Positions 36,831 through 48,275 of a stretch of 64,000 nucleotides of DNA are shown one piece after another (positions within the stretch are counted from its first letter, which is position 1; every line of letters starts with the position of its first letter). This DNA comes from Bos javanicus. Lineage: Eukaryota; Chordata; Mammalia; Artiodactyla; Bovidae. Where the stretch lies: NCBI RefSeq assembly GCF_032452875.1, contig NC_083885.1, positions 63,603,925 to 63,667,924 on the forward strand. The letters run 5' to 3'. The notes under the pieces are model-generated. The model was not told the DNA's origin. It searched no databases and saw only the letters and a list, made by a program, of their open reading frames with translations. The position numbers were made by a program, and so were the translations under genes.

Positions 36831-37294
36831 AAATCTGAAAATCTAGTGGAAAAAAACACCCACAGGGCTGCGCAGGGCAGAGGTTGGTGAGGTGGGGTCC
36901 CCGGGTCAGCCCGGCATAAGCCTTCCTGGGCTCATTCCCAGGACCCAGTCTCCCAGCCACAGACCCAGATCCGAACCTGGGGAGTCTCGGGGCTCTCTGC
37001 TTAGGGGAGACAGCCCACCCCAGGGCATTTTAACATTCTCTGGGAGGACAAGGCCCCTCAGATCGTCAAGGGGCGGCGGGGAGTCAGGCAGAGATGGCGC
37101 CAGAGCCACAGGCTGCAGGGGCCTGAGGCTGCTGGATGGGGTTCAGTCTGTGGAGAAGCAGGTCCGCCCCCACCACATCCTGCCCCCGGAGGCTGCAGGG
37201 ATCACCTCCTCCCTCAGGCAGAGTCCAGCTGGCAGACACAGAGGGCTGAGCGAGCGTCTGTAGGGGGAGGTGGATCCGTGGGAGCCACCATTGG

Positions 37295-37422
37295 GTCCCA
37301 CCCGGGACCCCACAGACCACTGATCAGGGGCGGGGTCCCACCCCAGGACCCTGCAAACACCACTCAGGGGCAGGCCCCACCCCGGGACCCCACAGACCAC
37401 TGCTCAGGGGAGGGCCTCACCC
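37295..37422 (+). repeat. Intronic minisatellite, gene 2
   Basis: About three to four units of the GGGACCCCACAGACCACTG-type repeat, more than in gene 1. Confidence 0.65.
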
Positions 37423-37720
37423 CACCCTGTGCTGTCGGAGCTCCTTCAGCTCAGGGTCCTGACAGGAACGTCTGAGACAGTAAGATAGAGAGACCCCAGG
37501 AGTCTCCCGAGGAGGACACGGCCCACCCACAGCCTCCCTTCACGACACTCGGGCTCGGCTGATACCCTCCCCCAGCACCGCTGTCAGACCAGCGAGTGTG
37601 AACAAGGACAGCGTCCCTGTCGGGTTGGGCTCGGGGCTGCATCTTCTCACGGGAGGCGGGTGCCCTGGGCACACACAGTGAGTAACAGGGCCGGCGCTGA
37701 CCTGTGTGCCCTCACCCCAG

Positions 37721-37842
37721 ACTACACGGTGCAGAATCTCACCCGGATGGGCCTCGCAGCTTCGGTCCTGCTGCTCCTCGGGATCCTTCTCTGCCAGGCT
37801 CGGCACGACCACGGAGGAGCCCGAGACGCAGCCCGGAGCTGA
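37721..37842 (+). other. LILRA-type terminal transmembrane exon of gene 2
   Basis: 122 bases after CTCACCCCAG. It encodes DYTVQNLTRMGLAAS with the membrane-proximal Arg, a Leu-rich helix and a short tail ending DAARS before TGA. All the Ig4, stem and LILRB-type exons end in phase 1, so any of them can splice to it in frame. Confidence 0.8.
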
Positions 37843-38204
37843 GCACCGGGACCCCGCACCACCCAGAGCGCAGGAGCCTGGGACGCGAGCTTCTGGTGTA
37901 GGAGCTTCTGGATGAGCCTCTGACCCTGGGGGAGAGATGAGCCGCAGGGTGGGAGGAGGCCCAGGCGGGTCGGCCTCTGCTTACAGGGCCCCCTCCCTCC
38001 TGGGGAGGATGCCCCGGCTCCCGGCTGCTCTCACCCCTGGCCCGAGGCGCATCCCACGTGGCAGGGGTGGGTCCTCACCCTGCATGCCCGCAGGCTCTGT
38101 CCACTCGCATGGAGGACGTGAGCCTCATTGTTCATGCCCGCCATCTCTGGTGTGCGCAATGACCTCCATCTCTTCTCAGAAACAGAATGCTGTTAAAGTA
38201 ACTG

Positions 38205-38210
38205 AATAAA
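38205..38210 (+). terminator. Polyadenylation signal of gene 2
   Basis: AATAAA at the position matching gene 1. Confidence 0.7.
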
Positions 38211-41200
38211 TGGGTTAAATGGGGCCCCGTTTGGAACAGTTGGATCCTAAACTCTTCCCTGAGCCCCCTCTGGACCCTGCATGCCCCTCCTCCTTGTCCG
38301 AGGACACCCGCTGTAGTCTCTCCAGAAACACTGTCAGTGTGAAGGGACACCCTGGCGTTTGAAGTGACCGTCAGGGCTACACTGGTAAATGAGCTCAGGA
38401 ATATATCGTTTTGTAAAGAGCCCCGATATGGGGTTTCCCTGGTGGTGAAGAATCTGCCAGCCAATGCAAGAGACACGGGTTCAATCCGTGATCCTGAACA
38501 CCCCACACGCCAGGGAGCAACTGAGTCTATGAGCTGCAGCGACAGAGGCCGGCACGTCCTGGAGCCCATGCACCGCCAGAGAGGCCAGTGCTGCAGATGC
38601 CCAGACACCAAAGCGAGGGAACAGCCCTGCTCACACAACCAGACACACCCCCGCAGCAACACAGACCCGGCACAGACAAAATCATCAGGCAATAAATGCT
38701 TAAAGAGCCCAGGTGTGTGAGCTGTGTGTCTCCTTTGAGGCAAACACACTCCATGGCCAACCTCAAGGAGCCCGGGTGAATGCGCTGAAGGCCGGTGGGA
38801 AGGAAAGAGCAAGCAGACTTTCCCACAGGGCGAGTCTGCTGCGGCCAGCCCCCACCGATGGCCCCACGTGCCCAGATGTGTCTTCTCATTACAATCACAT
38901 AGGATCATCTGCACCTCAGTTTTATGCCCAGGTTCCCTGAAATGAGATGCCCACCTCCTAGTTCATCCTTAAGAGATGGAAAGAGAAAACGATGGAGGAG
39001 ACAAGGCTGACTCTGACGAATCCCAGCACATCGTGGGCAGGTGTACTCATCAGCCGGGTCAATCTGGAGAGTCGACAGCAACTCTCAGTTAAAGGGAAGA
39101 GACAGCGCTGGCCCACAGTTGTATAACCCAGAGGAAGATGCATGCACGGCCACGTGTGTACAAGGAGAAAAAGGACACGTGGGTTGTTCACAGTAGGAAA
39201 AGTTACAGAAATCACTTTCACCAAAATGAATGGTTTGGTGTATATATATGCGAAAGAATTTTACACAAAAAAACGCACAAAGCTGGACTGCTACAGTAAC
39301 ACAGGTCAGTTTTCAAGCATGATGGTGAATAAGTGAAACACGACTGTAGGAGTCCAGTGCATCACATCAAATTCAAAAGGCATTACGTGGGACTCAAATA
39401 CATAAAATAAGAAATGAGACGGGAGGAACAAGAGCTGCTACCGGGTTTCCCTGGTGGCTTGGTGGATAAGAATCCAGCCGCCAACGCAGGGGATGCAGGT
39501 TCCATCCCTGCTTCGAGAAGATCCCGCAAATGCTGAGCCCGCGGGCCCAGAGCCCTGCCCTGCGACAAGACACGCCATCAAAGCGAGGAGCCGAGACACC
39601 GCAGCGAAGAGAAAAGCTTCCTGAGCTCAGCTCAACGGGAGGAAAGCCCCTGGGCAGCGAGGAAGACCCAGCACTGTCCTTTGTCGCTCAGGCGTGTCCG
39701 ACTCTGTGACCCCATAGACAGTAGTAGCCCACCAGCCTCTCTGGGCAGTGAGGAAGACCCAGCACCGTCTGTCCCTCAGTCGTGTCCGACTCTTTGGGAC
39801 CACATGGACTGTAGCCCACCAGACTGCTGTGTCCGTGAGATTCTCCAGGTGAAAATACTGGAGTGGGTTGCCAGGCCCTCCTCCAGGGGATCTTCCCCAC
39901 CCAGGGATCGAACCCAGGTTTCCTGCATTGCAGGCACATTCTTTACCATCTGAGCCACCAGGGACATCCAGCACAGCCAAAATTAATATAATTTTTTAAA
40001 ATTAATTATTTTAATTAATTTTAAAAAATTGATTATTTTAAATTGATAGCTCAGAGATACAAAAGTTTATAAGACAGTACTAAGAACCACTGTGTGTTGA
40101 GCCATCTGACAGCAAACCTGGAAGAGACACGCACGAGTCTCTAGAGACACACAGCCCGCCAGAACGGAGGCCAGAAGACGCAGACAGCCTGAACTGTAAT
40201 AACACCAATGATAACACCATGCAAACCAGAGGCCAGAACTGGATGGCTTCACGGAGGACTTCTACCAAACTGACAAAGAGGAACTTATGTGACCCTCTTC
40301 ACACTCTCCCAGGAGACTGAAGAGGACGAAACACTCCCAAAGTCTTTCTATGAGCCACTGTCAGCCGGATAACTAAACAAAAGACACAACCAAAAAAGAA
40401 AAGTTACAGAACAGAGCGCTTTATGAACATACATGCAAAATGTGCAACAAAACATTAGCTAACTGAATTCGACAACACACAAAAAGAATCACACGCCACG
40501 GTCAACTGGGATTCATACCAGGGTCACAAGGATAATTCAACATGTGCAAATCGATCAGTGTAAGTCACCACATCAACAAGAGAAAAGACAAAACAACATG
40601 CTCATCTTAACAGGTTCAGAGAAAGCACTGATAAAATGCAACATCCATTCATCATAAAAGGTCTCGCCAAAGTGAGTACAGGGGGAAGACATCTCAACGT
40701 AATAAAACCGATTTATGACAAGCACACAGTCAACACAGTCCTCAAAGGTAACAAGCGGAAAGCCTTTCTAGAACTCTGGGACAAGGTAAGGACGCCCACT
40801 CTCACCATTTGTGTTCAACACACCACTGGAAGTCCTAGTCATAGCAATCAGGCAAGGAAAAAAAAGGATTCAACTTGGGGCAGGAAGGAGGCAAAACTGT
40901 CTCTGTATGCAGATGACGTGATACTGCATTTACAAAACCCTGAAGACTGCACACACAAACTGCAGAACCGAGGGAGGGGCACCTGGTCTGGGGAGTGGGC
41001 AGGAGTGTTGTCTGGGTCTGCAGTCTGTTCGTGTGTGTGTGTGTGTGTGTGTGTGTGTCTGTGCGTGTGTGCCCGCGTGTGTGCTCAGTCATGTCCAACT
41101 CTTTGTGACTCCACAGACAGTAGCCCGCCAGGCTCGTCTGTCCATGGATTCTCCAGGTAAGAATACTGAGGTGGGCTTCCATGTCCTTCTCCAGGGGATC

Positions 41201-42171
41201 TTCCCCACCCAGGGATCGAACTCGAGTCTCTGCACCTCCTGCGCTGGCAGGCAGATTCTTTACCCCTGAGCCACCTGGGGAGCCCGAGTGCAGCCTACCA
41301 TCACTCCGTTTCTCTCATTCGAAAACGGCGCCAGATACCTGCTTACTCGTCTCGGTTTTCCCTGTGTATGTGGACTATCAGGGCTTCCCAGGGGGCACTA
41401 GTGGTGAAGAGCCCACCTGCCAGTGCAGGAGACGTAAGAGACTTGGGTTCAATCCCCGGGTGGGGAAGATCCCCTGGAGGAGGGCATGGCCACCCCCTCC
41501 AGTATTCCTGCCTGGAGAATCCCGTGCTCAGAGGGGCGTGGCAGGCTACGGGCTGTGCGGTCTCAAAGAGTCGGACACAGCTGCAGTGACTGAGCACGCA
41601 CACTACTTAACTATCGTTTCTGTTTTCCATTTCTGGCCTCACTGTTACACATTTCAGAAATTTTAATCAGCGCTTTAAGAAGGTAGCAGATCGGGAAGTC
41701 CCAGCCCTCATCTCGCACAGAAACACTGATAAACTGGGATTATTTGGGCCTAATGACCTTTAAGCAAACTGCAGAATCCAGCTAGTGAGCTGCAACACCT
41801 CGGATGAGCAGAAAAAGCAAGAAGAACCACTTCAAAAGGATAAACGGAGGAGGTTCTGTCTCCCTGTCTCCCCTCCCACAAGCTGCCGCAGCTCAGCACC
41901 AAAAGGACCCTCCTTGGGCCCAGGCCCTCTCCTCCCCAGGAGGACAGTGGGTGCAGCCGCGCCACGTCCCCAGGCTCCAGGCTGCTGCCTCAGAAACCGC
42001 CTCGCTGCTCAGCTCACGAGAGCACCAGGCAGCAGACACACGTGGGGCCACAAAGCAGGAAGAGAAGGGACGGGGCTCTGTGCGGCCAGCTCGGCCTTGG
42101 GGGTTAGAGGAGCAAGGAGTCCTCAGACTTGTCCCTCAGGGCAGGGGCACGACAGGGCGGGGGCACCGCAT
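38211..42171. repeat. Intergenic block between genes 2 and 3
   Basis: No gene. Same order as 9150-13190: SINE (about 38434-38700), unique stretch, SINE (about 39442-39600), antisense SINE cluster (about 39650-39975), AT-rich link, L1 ORF2 remnant (about 40040-40975), (TG)n (41031-41060), antisense SINE (about 41075-41285), sense SINE (about 41380-41600), L1 5'-like segment (about 41660-42171). Confidence 0.75.
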
Positions 42172-42569
42172 CGTGTGTGTCTGGGGATCTGAGCCCTGCG
42201 CGGAGCAGGAGCTGACATCCTCCCTGAAGCATCTCCAGGGCCTGGTGACCCGTCCATGGTGAGGACCCCTGGGGACCTGCTGATGGGCGGGCAGAGGAGG
42301 AAGCAGACCCCAAGGTGAGGCTCTCGGAGGGAAGGACACGCCCTGCTTGCCCACACCTCAAAGAGGTGTCTCGGGAACACACTGGGACTGTCACAGGGAC
42401 GACGCCAGGCTTTCAAGAAGAGGCTGTTCCCCTTCCTGCGGGGACGCTGATGTGACAGCCACGTGACAGGAAGCCTGAGCCTCTGACAGGACACACCCTG
42501 TGGTCTGTCTGTCCGGAGGACACCCAGGTCTCCTCCATCCTCACAGCCTGGACCGTAGGAGGAGACACC
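42171..42569 (+). promoter_or_regulatory. Putative promoter of gene 3, joined to L1-like sequence
   Basis: LILR homology starts only about 395 bases before the ATG, at GCATCGT followed by GTGTGTCTGGGG near 42168-42182. Upstream is the L1 5'-like segment. The purine-rich AGAGGAGGAAGC is kept at 42293-42304. Start context is accATGG. Confidence 0.4.
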
Positions 42570-45500
42570 ATGGCCCCCGTGCTTCCCGCCCTGCTCTGCC
42601 TCGGTGAGATGAGGAGGGTCAGGAGGAGCCCTGGTCTGGAGGGACCCCCCGGCCAGCTTGCTCCGTCAGGGGACCCCAGGGCCTGGGAGACTCCCGGGGT
42701 GGAGAGGCAATGCTCAGAGCTGAGGGCACACCTCTCACAGGGCGCTCTCTTCCAGGGCTGAGTGTGGGCCTGAGGACCCAGGTGCAGGCCGGTGAGTCTG
42801 TCCCAGGGCCCAGCTCCGTCCTCTCGTGGGGACAGGGGTCAGTCACCCCCAGGCTGCGGGGAGGGAGAGGGCAGTTCGGGGCTCACGGATGGGGAGTCTG
42901 GGAGGTCTGGGCTGAGAGCCGGGGCCTGGGGGGGACGCCTGGTGAGCCCGCCTCTGATTTCCTTCCAGGGACCCTCCCCAAACCCACCATCTGGGCTGAG
43001 CCAGGCTCTGTGGTCCCCAGGGGTAGCTCCGTGACCATCTGGTGTCAGGGGTCCCCGGGGGCCCAGGAGTTCCATCTGGATAAAGAGGGAAACCCAGATC
43101 TCTGGGACAGACAGAAACCCCTGGAGCCCGGGGACAAGGCCAGGTTCTCCATCCACTACATGGCGCAGGTCTACACAGGGAGCTATCGGTGCTACTACGG
43201 AACCCGCACTGGCTGGTCAGAGCGCAGTGAACCCCTGGAGCTGGTGGTGACAGGTGAGGGACTCTCGGGGGTTACGGGCTCTGCCCTCAGGAGGGGGTCT
43301 GCTCTCAGGGGGTGTCCCTCTCACAGCCCAGCCCTGGGCGGGGGGGGGAGGGGGAGCCCCACAGATCCAGCTGCCTCCTTCTCTCCTAGGATCCTACAGC
43401 AAACCCAGCCTCTCAGCCCTGCCGAGCCCTGTGGTGACCTTGGGAGGGAGCGTGACCCTCCAGTGTGGCTCCCATCAGGGATTTAACAGATTCCTTCTGA
43501 CCAAGGAAGGAGAAGATGAGTCCTCTCGGACCCTGGATGGACAGCGAGCCCCCAACTGGCAGACCCAGGCCCTGTTCTCCGTGGGCCCTGTGACCCCCGG
43601 GCACAGGTGGATGTTCAGATGCTACGGCTTTTACAGGGACACCCCCCAGGTGTGGTCGGCCCCCAGCGACCCCCTGGAGCTCCTGGTCCCAGGTGAGGAA
43701 GTCCCATCCTGAGCCCATACATTTGTGCAGACAAGACAACGTACTGGGGTCTCTGCTCCCAGGGGAGCCCCTGTGAGAGGGTGGGGAGAGGAGCGTGGGG
43801 CTCACAGGACAGACACACAGACTGAGACACGGCGAGGCCTGGGGCCGGGACGGGAGGGGGGGTTCATGGGGAAGCGGTCCCTACAACCGACGGGTGTCTC
43901 TCCCCAGGGCTGTCTGGGAAGCCCTCCCTCCTGACCTCGCAGGGCCCTGTCGTCACCTCTGGACAGAACCTGACCCTCCAGTGCCGCTCTGATGTCAGCT
44001 ACGCCAGATTTGCTCTGTCCAAGGAGGGGGGACAGGACCTCCCCCAGCGCCCTGCCCGGAGGCCCCAGGAGGGGCTCGCTCAGGCCGACTTCCCCCTGGG
44101 CCCGGTGGGCACCGTCCACGGGGGCCGGTACAGATGCTACGGTGGACACGGCCTCTCCTCCGAGTGGTCGGCGCCCAGTGAGCCCTTGGAGCTGCTGGTG
44201 GCAGGAGAGGAGCCAGCGGGTCAGTCGGGGACCAGACTCTGCACAGGCCCCACCAGGGAGCCCCAGGGATGATGCTGGGACCAGGGGGAGGGGTCCCGGG
44301 GAGGGGACAGAGAGACGGGGTCGGGGAGGGGAGAGACTCTGAGAAACAGAGACTGCGCTGAGGGGCCAGAGAGGCCCACAGAGTCTCGCTCAGAACCTGG
44401 GCCGGCGGCCGCACCCCCTTCCTCTCTGCAGGACGGCTCAGAGACAGACCCTCCCTCTCGGTGCGGCCGGGCCCCGCGGTGGCCCCCGGGGAGAATGTGA
44501 CCCTGCTGTGTCAGTCAGGAGAGAGGACGGACACCTTCCTTCTGTCCAAGGAGGGGACAGCCGATCGCCCCCTGCGTCTGCGCTCCCAGGACCAAGACGG
44601 GCGGTACCAGGCCGAGTTCTCCTTGAGCCCTGTGACCTCAGCCCACGGGGGCACCTACAGGTGCTACGGCTCACTCAGCACAGACCCCTACCTGCTGTCA
44701 CAGCCCAGCGAGCCCCTGGCGCTCGTGGTCTCAGGTGAGGCCCAGTCTGTCCGTCAACTCAGCAGCTCCAGGCTCTGCCCTGAGAGCGCAGGACGGTGGT
44801 GGAGGAGGGGGCGCTAAGGGAGGGCCTCCTGGGGGAGGGGCCTCGGAGCCCGTGCCCCGCCCCTTTCTCCCGCACTGGGGTCCCGGAGGGGCAGGTGGGC
44901 AGTGCGAGGGTCTTCGGGAGGCCACAGGGCCGTGCAGGGCAGAGGGGAGTGAGATGGGGACCCCGGGTGAGCCCAGGGCACCTCTTCCTGGGCTCAACCT
45001 CCCAAGGTCCCATTCTCCCAGCCACAGACGCAGATTTGAACCTATGGACTGTCAGGGCTCTATGCTCAGGGGAGACAGCCCAGCCCAGGGCGGTGTGGGA
45101 GCTGGAGGATCTAATACCCCCTCAGATCATCAACACAGACTGCAGGGGCTCTGGGCTGCCGGGTGAACGGCTAGGGGTCGGGGGGCCAAGGCTGGGGGAG
45201 CAGGGCTGTGGAGGGGGAGGCGGCCCCGCCCCCACCCTTTTACTGACCCCCAGCGGCCACCAGGCATCCATTCCATCAGCTCCACCCCTCAGTGGAGTCA
45301 GAAACTGCAGAAAGGGGAGCAGGTCTTGGCGAGGTGGTGGCGGGTCCGGGCCGAGCAGGGCTGAATATGCCCCCGGTTCAGGCGCCTCTGGAGACTCTGA
45401 TGTGGACTCCCTCACCGTCACGACACCCCCGTGCGGGCCTCAGTTTCTCCCAGTGTAAAAGGAGAGACCCGTGCCCCAGATCTTAGATTTCCTCAGTTCT

Positions 45501-47907
45501 GACCTGGGTGTGACCCTGCATCGGACAAGGAGCACAGGGAGCCCCCGAGGAGGTGACTGTGGGGGGCCTGTCCCCTCTACTGCAGTGTGTGGGGAGGGAG
45601 GGGAGGACCCAGAGGCCCCTCCGTGCAGCCTGCCCCTCCCCCGCCCCCGCTGCGGTGGGGGAGGGGAGGAACAAGGGAGGACCCTCAGCTCCAGGTGAGA
45701 CCCTCGGACAGCCCCCTGCAGGTGAGGGCCCCCCAGAGCAGGAAGCTAGTGTCCTCCTGGGGGCCAGCTCAGGAGGAGCTCAGGGTGCCCACGGCCCTGG
45801 TTCCAGTCCCGGCTCTGCCACCTCCAGGCTGGGTCACCAGGGCCCCTGAGTGATCTCCCTCTCTGTGCCTCAGTTTCCTCGTCTGTAAAACGGGTGGGAT
45901 GGGCTGGATGTGGATGCACAGACCCCAGCACGACTCTGCACACAGCAGATGCCTAGCTAAACGGCACCCCTGGCTCACTCAGGCGTCTCTGGTGCCCCAG
46001 GCCTCACGTGGTACCTGAGTGTCCTCATCGGGATCTTGGTGACCTTCGTCCTGCTGCTCCTCGTCCTCCTCTTTCTCTTCCTCCAACACCGGGGTCAGGA
46101 CAGATGCAGGAAGTCACGTGAGTAGGGAACGGGGTGACTCGGACCCCTGGAGGCCTTAGGGCATCAGACAGAGGGAAACCAAGGACATGGGAACAGTCAG
46201 CTTAAAAAATGTTTTCCCACCATATGGAGGTTCCTTAAAAACGAAAAGCAGAATTATCATGTGATCCAGCAAATCCACTGCTGGGTATATGTTTGAACAA
46301 AATGAAAACACTAATTTAAAAAGATACAAACATTCCAATATTCATGTAGCCAATTTACAATAGCCAAGATATGTCAGCAACCCAACTGTCCAGCACAGAT
46401 GAATGAACAGAGAAAATGTGGTGTGTGTGTGTGTGTGTGTGTGTACCCACATATACATAGAATGGAATATTACTCAGCCATAGAAAAGAAGGAAACTCTG
46501 CCATTTGCAACAGCACACATGAACCTAGAGAGTATTACGCTTGCTGAAATAACTCGGAGGAACATAAACGCTTTATGATAGCATTGGTACATACTGAATC
46601 TGGAAAATAATACAAAGGAACATATATGAAAAACAAAAACAGAGTCCTTGATACAGAAAAATAACTAATGGTTACCGGGGGTCGGGCAGATGAGGGGTGT
46701 GGACTAGAGACACAGACTAATGTGTATGAAATAAGCAACAAGGATATACTGGATAGCACAGGGAATGTAGCAATTATTTCGTAATAACTTTAAGTGGAGT
46801 ATAACCTATAAAAACATTGAATCATATGTTGTATGCCTGAAACTAATATATTACAAAGCAACGATATTTCATTTAAAAATTTTTCCAGAATCTCAAATCT
46901 GAAAATCTAGTGGAAAAAAACACCCACAGGGCTGCGCAGGGCAGAGGTTGGTGAGGTGGGGTCCCCGGGTCAGCCCGGCATAAGCCTTCCTGGGCTCATT
47001 CCCAGGACCCAGTCTCCCAGCCACAGACCCAGATCCGAACCTGGGGAGTCTCGGGGCTCTCTGCTTAGGGGAGACAGCCCACCCCAGGGCATTTTAACAT
47101 TCTCTGGGAGGACAAGGCCCCTCAGATCGTCAAGGGGCGGCGGGGAGTCAGGCAGAGATGGCGCCAGAGCCACAGGCTGCAGGGGCCTGAGGCTGCTGGA
47201 TGGGGTTCAGTCTGTGGAGAAGCAGGTCCGCCCCCACCACATCCTGCCCCCGGAGGCTGCAGGGATCACCTCCTCCCTCAGGCAGAGTCCAGCTGGCAGA
47301 CACAGAGGGCTGAGCGAGCGTCTGTAGGGGGAGGTGGATCCGTGGGAGCCACCATTGGGTCCCACCCCGGGACCCCACAGACCACTGATCAGGGGCGGGG
47401 TCCCACCCCAGGACCCTGCAAACACCACTCAGGGGCAGGCCCCACCCCGGGACCCCACAGACCACTGCTCAGGGGAGGGCCTCACCCCACCCTGTGCTGT
47501 CGGAGCTCCTTCAGCTCAGGGTCCTGACAGGAACGTCTGAGATAGTAAGATAGAGAGACCCCAGGAGTCTCCCGAGGAGGACACGGCCCACCCACAGCCT
47601 CCCTTCACGACACTCGGGCTCGGCTGATACCCTCCCCCAGCACCGCTGTCAGACCAGCGAGTGTGAACAAGGACAGCGTCCCTGTCGGGTTGGGCTCGGG
47701 GCTGCATCTTCTCACGGGAGGCGGGTGCCCTGGGCACACACAGTGAGTAACAGGGCCGGCGCTGACCTGTGTGCCCTCACCCCAGACTACACGGTGCAGA
47801 ATCTCACCCGGATGGGCCTCGCAGCTTCGGTCCTGCTGCTCCTCGGGATCCTTCTCTGCCAGGCTCGGCACGACCACGGAGGAGCCCGAGACGCAGCCCG
47901 GAGCTGA
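42570..47907 (+). CDS. LILR: Gene 3: hybrid LILR, four Ig domains, two transmembrane exons
   Basis: Exons: signal 42570-42603, 42756-42791; Ig1 42969-43253; Ig2 43390-43692; Ig3 43908-44204; Ig4 44432-44734; stem 45007-45162; LILRB-type transmembrane 46001-46117; LILRA-type transmembrane 47786-47907. Every exon is open and phase 1. The 5' half matches gene 4 and the part from the Ig1-Ig2 intron onward matches gene 2. The Ig3 donor is GA instead of GT at 44205-44206. Unspliced read-through would stop at a TGA near 44270. A GT at 44220-44221 (GCGG then GTCAGT) would keep the frame and add five codons. Using that donor with all exons gives 555 residues and two hydrophobic helices. Skipping the stem and LILRB-type exon gives a standard activating LILRA layout of about 464 residues. 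No ITIM exists. Which form is made is unknown. Confidence 0.75.
46001..46117 (+). other. LILRB-type transmembrane exon of gene 3
   Basis: Identical by eye to the gene 2 exon. The stem exon at 45007-45162 precedes it in frame. Confidence 0.8.
46204..46894 (+). mobile_element. L1 3' fragment in gene 3
   Basis: Duplicate of the gene 2 L1 fragment, including its (GT)n run (about 46422-46444). It lies between the two transmembrane exons and is absent from genes 1, 4 and 5. Confidence 0.75.
47361..47487 (+). repeat. Intronic minisatellite, gene 3
   Basis: Same unit number as gene 2, differing by a single C in the first unit. Confidence 0.65.
47786..47907 (+). other. LILRA-type terminal transmembrane exon of gene 3
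   Basis: Same as the gene 2 exon: NLTRMG membrane-edge Arg and TGA at 47905-47907. Splicing from the LILRB-type exon would change the first residue from Asp to His. Confidence 0.8.
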
Positions 47908-48269
47908 GCACCGGGACCCCGCACCACCCAGAGCGCAGGAGCCTGGGACGCGAGCTTCTGGTGTAGGAGCTTCTGGATGAGCCTCTGACCCTGGGGGAGA
48001 GATGAGCCGCAGGGTGGGAGGAGGCCCAGGCGGGTCGGCCTCTGCTCACAGGGCCCCCTCCCTCCTGGGGAGGATGCCCCGGCTCCCGGCTGCTCTCACC
48101 CCTGGCCCGAGGCGCATCCCACGTGGCAGGGGTGGGTCCTCACCCTGCATGCCCGCAGGCTCTGTCCACTCGCATGGAGGACGTGAGCCTCATTGTTCAT
48201 GCCCGCCATCTCTGGTGTGCGCAATGACCTCCATCTCTTCTCAGAAACAGAATGCTGTTAAAGTAACTG

Positions 48270-48275
48270 AATAAA
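48270..48275 (+). terminator. Polyadenylation signal of gene 3
   Basis: AATAAA at the conserved distance after the stop codon. Confidence 0.7.

Larger units (their letters stand above)
31452..37842 (+). pseudogene. LILR: Gene 2: six-Ig LILR with two transmembrane exon types, disabled
   Basis: Exons: signal 31452-31485, 31640-31675; Ig1a 31848-32132; Ig2a 32269-32571; Ig1b 32905-33189; Ig2b 33326-33628; Ig3 33843-34138; Ig4 34365-34667; stem 34941-35096; LILRB-type transmembrane 35937-36053; LILRA-type transmembrane 37721-37842. The Ig1-Ig2 pair is present twice, giving six Ig exons where family members usually have four (or two). Ig3 lacks one G in the run 33961-33965 compared with gene 3, which shifts the frame. 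Its donor is also GA instead of GT at 34139-34140. No ITIM-encoding exon follows the LILRB-type membrane exon; an L1 fragment sits there and an LILRA 3' end follows. All other exons are open, so the decay is recent, or the single-base lesion may be an assembly error. Confidence 0.8.
33168..43231 (+). repeat. Copy 1 of a roughly 10,064-bp tandem duplication
   Basis: From the end of gene 2 Ig1b to the end of gene 3 Ig1. It matches copy 2 at an offset of 10,064-10,067 bases with only scattered substitutions and homopolymer indels. The breakpoint lies in a shared block around CCCTGGAGCTGGTGGTGACA at the Ig1 exon end. Confidence 0.9.

Noticed and set aside
37295..37422. CRISPR-like regular repeats
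   Set aside because: The units are contiguous minisatellite repeats in a vertebrate intron, without unique spacers.
36054..38210. ITIM-bearing cytoplasmic exons downstream of the LILRB-type membrane exon
   Set aside because: I looked for Tyr-based (V/I/S/L)xYxx(L/V) exons with splice sites here and in the gene 3 equivalent and found only L1, LILRA intron and the LILRA terminal exon.
38132..38914. 260-codon minus-strand open frame, repeated at 48197-48979 and 56288-57070
   Set aside because: It lies antisense across LILR 3' UTR and a SINE. Its conservation is explained by recent duplication, and no family is recognisable.
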